A stretch of DNA of 8,039 nucleotides from Bacteroidota bacterium. Lineage in GTDB: Bacteria; Bacteroidota; Bacteroidia; NORP154. Each line of letters starts with the position of its first letter. Positions within the stretch are counted from its first letter, which is position 1. This document shows, in pieces, positions 6,263 to 8,039 of the stretch. Made by a program: the position numbers and the translations under genes. The stretch spans positions 1 to 8,039 of the forward strand of contig NVRZ01000132.1 of the NCBI GenBank assembly GCA_002401055.1, given 5' to 3'. The notes under the pieces were generated by a model, which worked only from the letters and a program-made list of their open reading frames with translations, was not told where the DNA came from and did not search any database.

Positions 6263-6610
6263 TTAATTACAAGGTTCATTTACGGGGGTAAACACCCCTT
6301 CCTTTTCAAAACAGTCCATAATAGCATCCAAAACTAAGTCCTGAGTACCTTTATCAGCTTTAACAATCTCATGTGAGCCAGAAATACATTGTAGCGTGCT
6401 ATTTTTTAGCTGTTGCTTATCTATTTCTACTCCGTGATGTGCAATTCCACCAATATCTCTTGCAGTTTCATATAGTTCGTCAAAATCCTGTGGCGACAAT
6501 GTCAAGCTGGGTTTACTAAATACGACCCCTTTTACTTGTGTGCGATCAACATCTTTGGTAGCTGTTTTGTATTTCATTTTTGTGCTAGTATATGCGTTAA
6601 TTTCTTTCAT
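6263..6610 (-). CDS. Hypothetical protein (115 aa), first gene of the minus-strand cassette
   Basis: This soluble-looking protein of 115 residues has no signal peptide or membrane segment. The first 35 residues are polar and basic and may be flexible (STKMKYKTATKDVDRTQ). The rest alternates helices and short strands: SPQDFDELYETARDIG, HHGVEID, STLQCISG, then a helix TQDLVLDAIMDCF, and an end with PCN. Three cysteines occur near the C-terminus. I do not recognise the family. A Bacteroidota-type promoter lies 27 bases upstream of the ATG, so this gene leads the cassette. The next gene begins about four bases after its stop, which implies shared expression. The two intact proteins probably work together, but their job is unknown. 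Confidence 0.75.
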   Translation of the reverse strand: MKEINAYTSTKMKYKTATKDVDRTQVKGVVFSKPSLTLSPQDFDELYETARDIGGIAHHGVEIDKQQLKNSTLQCISGSHEIVKADKGTQDLVLDAIMDCFEKEGVFTPVNEPCN

Positions 6611-6636
6611 TGCTTATCGATTTTGCTAGCTTCAAA

Positions 6637-6671
6637 CAAATATAGTTCTATTGAAAGCTCATATTTTCAAA
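6637..6671 (-). promoter_or_regulatory. Bacteroidota-type promoter for the minus-strand cassette
   Basis: On the minus strand TATATTTG (6644-6637) matches the Bacteroidota -7 consensus TAnnTTTG perfectly. TTTG (6671-6668) sits 23 bases upstream as the -33 element, within the 17-23 range described for Flavobacterium. The box ends 27 bases before the ATG at 6610, leaving a leader of about 20 nt. Just upstream is an imperfect inverted repeat, CAACA-N6-TGTTG (6688-6703), which could bind a regulator. The rest of 6672-6777 shows nothing recognisable. Confidence 0.6.
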
Positions 6672-6777
6672 TTGAGTTGTAAAATATCAACAAGTAAATG
6701 TTGTATACATCAGGTGAATTGACATTTGTATCTATTTACTACTCTTATTTGATACCTCAAGCTATAAAGAGCTGCAA

Positions 6778-6959
6778 TCAACCCAGATCGATTTTAGGAT
6801 GGAGCTTTGGTGCGGATACAGAGTATGTTATAATATCTTCCTTTCTATGTGTGTCAGTATCGTGACATAATTAGTATGTAAATCTATAGTCCCATCAGAA
6901 TAATCATAAGAGTTCGGGTCGCGTATTAGACTGCTTACCCAGTAATTGTTTAACTTCAT
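6778..6959 (-). pseudogene. Possible broken small gene (~60 aa) divergent from the SBBP gene
   Basis: From ATG 6959 a frame of 43 residues (starting MKLNNYWVSSLIRDPNSY) reads to a TAA at 6828-6830. One base back, near 6838, the sense continues DIITYSVSAPKLHPKIDLG to a TGA at 6778-6780. Restoring one A in AGGAAG would give 60 residues. The composition, with Asn, Tyr and Asp turns and hydrophobic pairs, looks like real protein, but I recognise no family. The frame is also open for seven codons upstream of the ATG, so the ATG may not be the true start. It begins only five bases from the divergent start of the propeller gene, so it may be the cut end of an older gene. Chance cannot be excluded. 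Confidence 0.35.
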
Positions 6960-6964
6960 ACAAT

Positions 6965-8039
6965 ATGGTACGTATTCTTACTCTATATCTCTTATTACTC
7001 TCAGTCACAGGATTTTCACAAAGCCAAAATATCTCTGGACTATTGGCATCAACGTTTGTCGCTGGGGATGATTCAGAAGTTATTACTTGTATGTGTACTG
7101 ACGATAATGGATTCGTATATGTGGCAGGATTTACCTACTCAAGCGATTTTCCTATTACTCTTAATACCTTTGCTTCTGATGGGGTGGTCTACATCTGTAA
7201 ATTTGATCCTTCACTTCAAAATCTCATCGCGGCAACCAGATTGGGAGCCAATGATGGGATTATAGAGGAAATGACCGTCTATAATAATGAGCTGATTGCA
7301 ATAGGCCACACGAGTACTTCCGGTTTCCCGGTAACCCCTGGAGCTTATGATACAATCTTCGGCGGTACGAGAGACGCATTCGTACTTAAAATGGACTTGG
7401 ATCTTGAAAATCTTCTGGCCTCCACCTACTTTGGAACTGGTGGGTCGGAGGCTGCCTGGACATATGCTATAGATGGCTCTGGAAATATCTTTATTGCAGG
7501 GCCAACGTATTCTACAAACTTACCCACATCAACAGGTGCCCTGGACGAATCCTACAATGCCAACACTGATGGATATATTGCCAAATTTAGTAATGACCTC
7601 AGCACACTCATGGCTGCTACTTACCTGGGTGGGGCAGAATACGATAGAATTGATGAAATGACAATTGATCAAGAGGGTAACATCATTATAGCTGGAAGTA
7701 CGGAGTCTTCTGACTATCCCGTCACAATGAATGCTCTGCACACCGCTCCTCTTGGTGGCTCTAATGACATTTTTATCTCCAAGATTAACAATAACCTCAC
7801 ATCATTAATTTCGTCTGGCTTCTTTGGTGGCAATGGGCAGGAGCAAGCAATGTCTCTCAAGATTGATCAATCCGGAAACGTATTTCTAGCCGGTGTGACC
7901 TTCTCTGATACCATCCCTATAAAGGCCGCTTTAGATAGTAGTTACAATGGCAACTCAGACATCCTACTCGCTAAGTTCACGTCGAATTTGGATACACTAT
8001 TGTCCTCTACCTATTTCGGTGGTAGCGATCAGGAAGGAC
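6965..8039 (+). CDS. Secreted SBBP-type beta-propeller repeat protein, partial (right edge)
   Basis: The frame from ATG 6965 stays open to the end of the window (358 codons), so the C-terminus is missing. A signal peptide is visible at 1-19 (ILTLYLLLLSVTGFSQ). It is followed by a repeat of about 61-66 residues. The repeat starts are STFVAGDDSE (29), ATRLGANDG (90), STYFGTGGSE (153), ATYLGGAEYD (218), SGFFGGNGQE (284) and STYFGGSDQE (348). Each repeat also has a strand pair like DGSGNIFIAG and a segment like FPVTPGAYDT or NANTDGYIAKF. This is the SBBP (beta-propeller) repeat pattern, so the segment seen holds five blades and the start of a sixth. In Bacteroidota such proteins are surface-exposed or secreted and often end in a type IX secretion signal, which would lie outside the window. 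The function is probably binding or structural; no catalytic motif is seen. No convincing promoter was found upstream. Confidence 0.85.
   Translation, partial: MVRILTLYLLLLSVTGFSQSQNISGLLASTFVAGDDSEVITCMCTDDNGFVYVAGFTYSSDFPITLNTFASDGVVYICKFDPSLQNLIAATRLGANDGIIEEMTVYNNELIAIGHTSTSGFPVTPGAYDTIFGGTRDAFVLKMDLDLENLLASTYFGTGGSEAAWTYAIDGSGNIFIAGPTYSTNLPTSTGALDESYNANTDGYIAKFSNDLSTLMAATYLGGAEYDRIDEMTIDQEGNIIIAGSTESSDYPVTMNALHTAPLGGSNDIFISKINNNLTSLISSGFFGGNGQEQAMSLKIDQSGNVFLAGVTFSDTIPIKAALDSSYNGNSDILLAKFTSNLDTLLSSTYFGGSDQEG

Noticed and set aside
7056..7741. Short reading frames at 7056-7265 (+), 7473-7661 (+) and 7529-7741 (-)
   Set aside because: All lie within the propeller gene in other frames, and their residues lack any consistent pattern.

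Overview
The window looks like a piece of a Bacteroidota chromosome, roughly 40 % GC. The signs are a perfect TAnnTTTG -7 promoter box, start codons mostly without a Shine-Dalgarno, an Alginate_exp-type porin, and a long secreted beta-propeller repeat protein. It is an accessory region in which intact and broken genes alternate. All family assignments come from reading the translations; no search was run.

Region 1 (1-1345). A phenylacetyl-CoA epoxygenase A subunit gene (paaA) is broken in the middle. The reading frame jumps at about 704-711, exactly where the conserved ALMMFG stretch of the family is missing. This is best explained by a 20-bp deletion between short repeats. No paaB follows. 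Next comes a possible decayed small membrane-protein gene (1105-1292), then a 9-bp stem-loop.

Region 2 (1346-5044). This is an intact, tightly packed plus-strand operon of five genes: a 67-aa two-helix membrane protein, a lipoprotein copper nitrite reductase of the NirK/AniA type with all copper ligands visible, a secreted thioredoxin-fold protein with a CPC motif, a class I cytochrome c with a C-terminal membrane anchor, and an outer-membrane porin. Genes overlap by 4 nt or are 1-5 nt apart. The set reads as a periplasmic nitrite-reduction module: substrate entry (porin), electron delivery (cytochrome c), catalysis (NirK) and perhaps copper-site or thiol maintenance (redoxin). A Crp/Fnr-like half-conserved site lies 78 nt upstream of the first start.

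Region 3 (5184-6671). A minus-strand cassette of small proteins of unknown function has its own Bacteroidota-type promoter and, at the far end, a complex hairpin that could stop transcription from both sides. The order in the direction of transcription is 115 aa, 123-130 aa, a broken ~125-aa gene, a possible broken ~33-aa gene, and a 49-aa ORF. Starts and stops are nearly contiguous. The broken members can each be restored by one added A in an AAG context plus one stop-to-Gln reversion. That may reflect real decay or base-calling errors.

Region 4 (6672-8039). A minus-strand 60-aa reading frame with one apparent frameshift abuts the divergent start of a large secreted SBBP-type beta-propeller protein. 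That protein runs off the right edge of the window.
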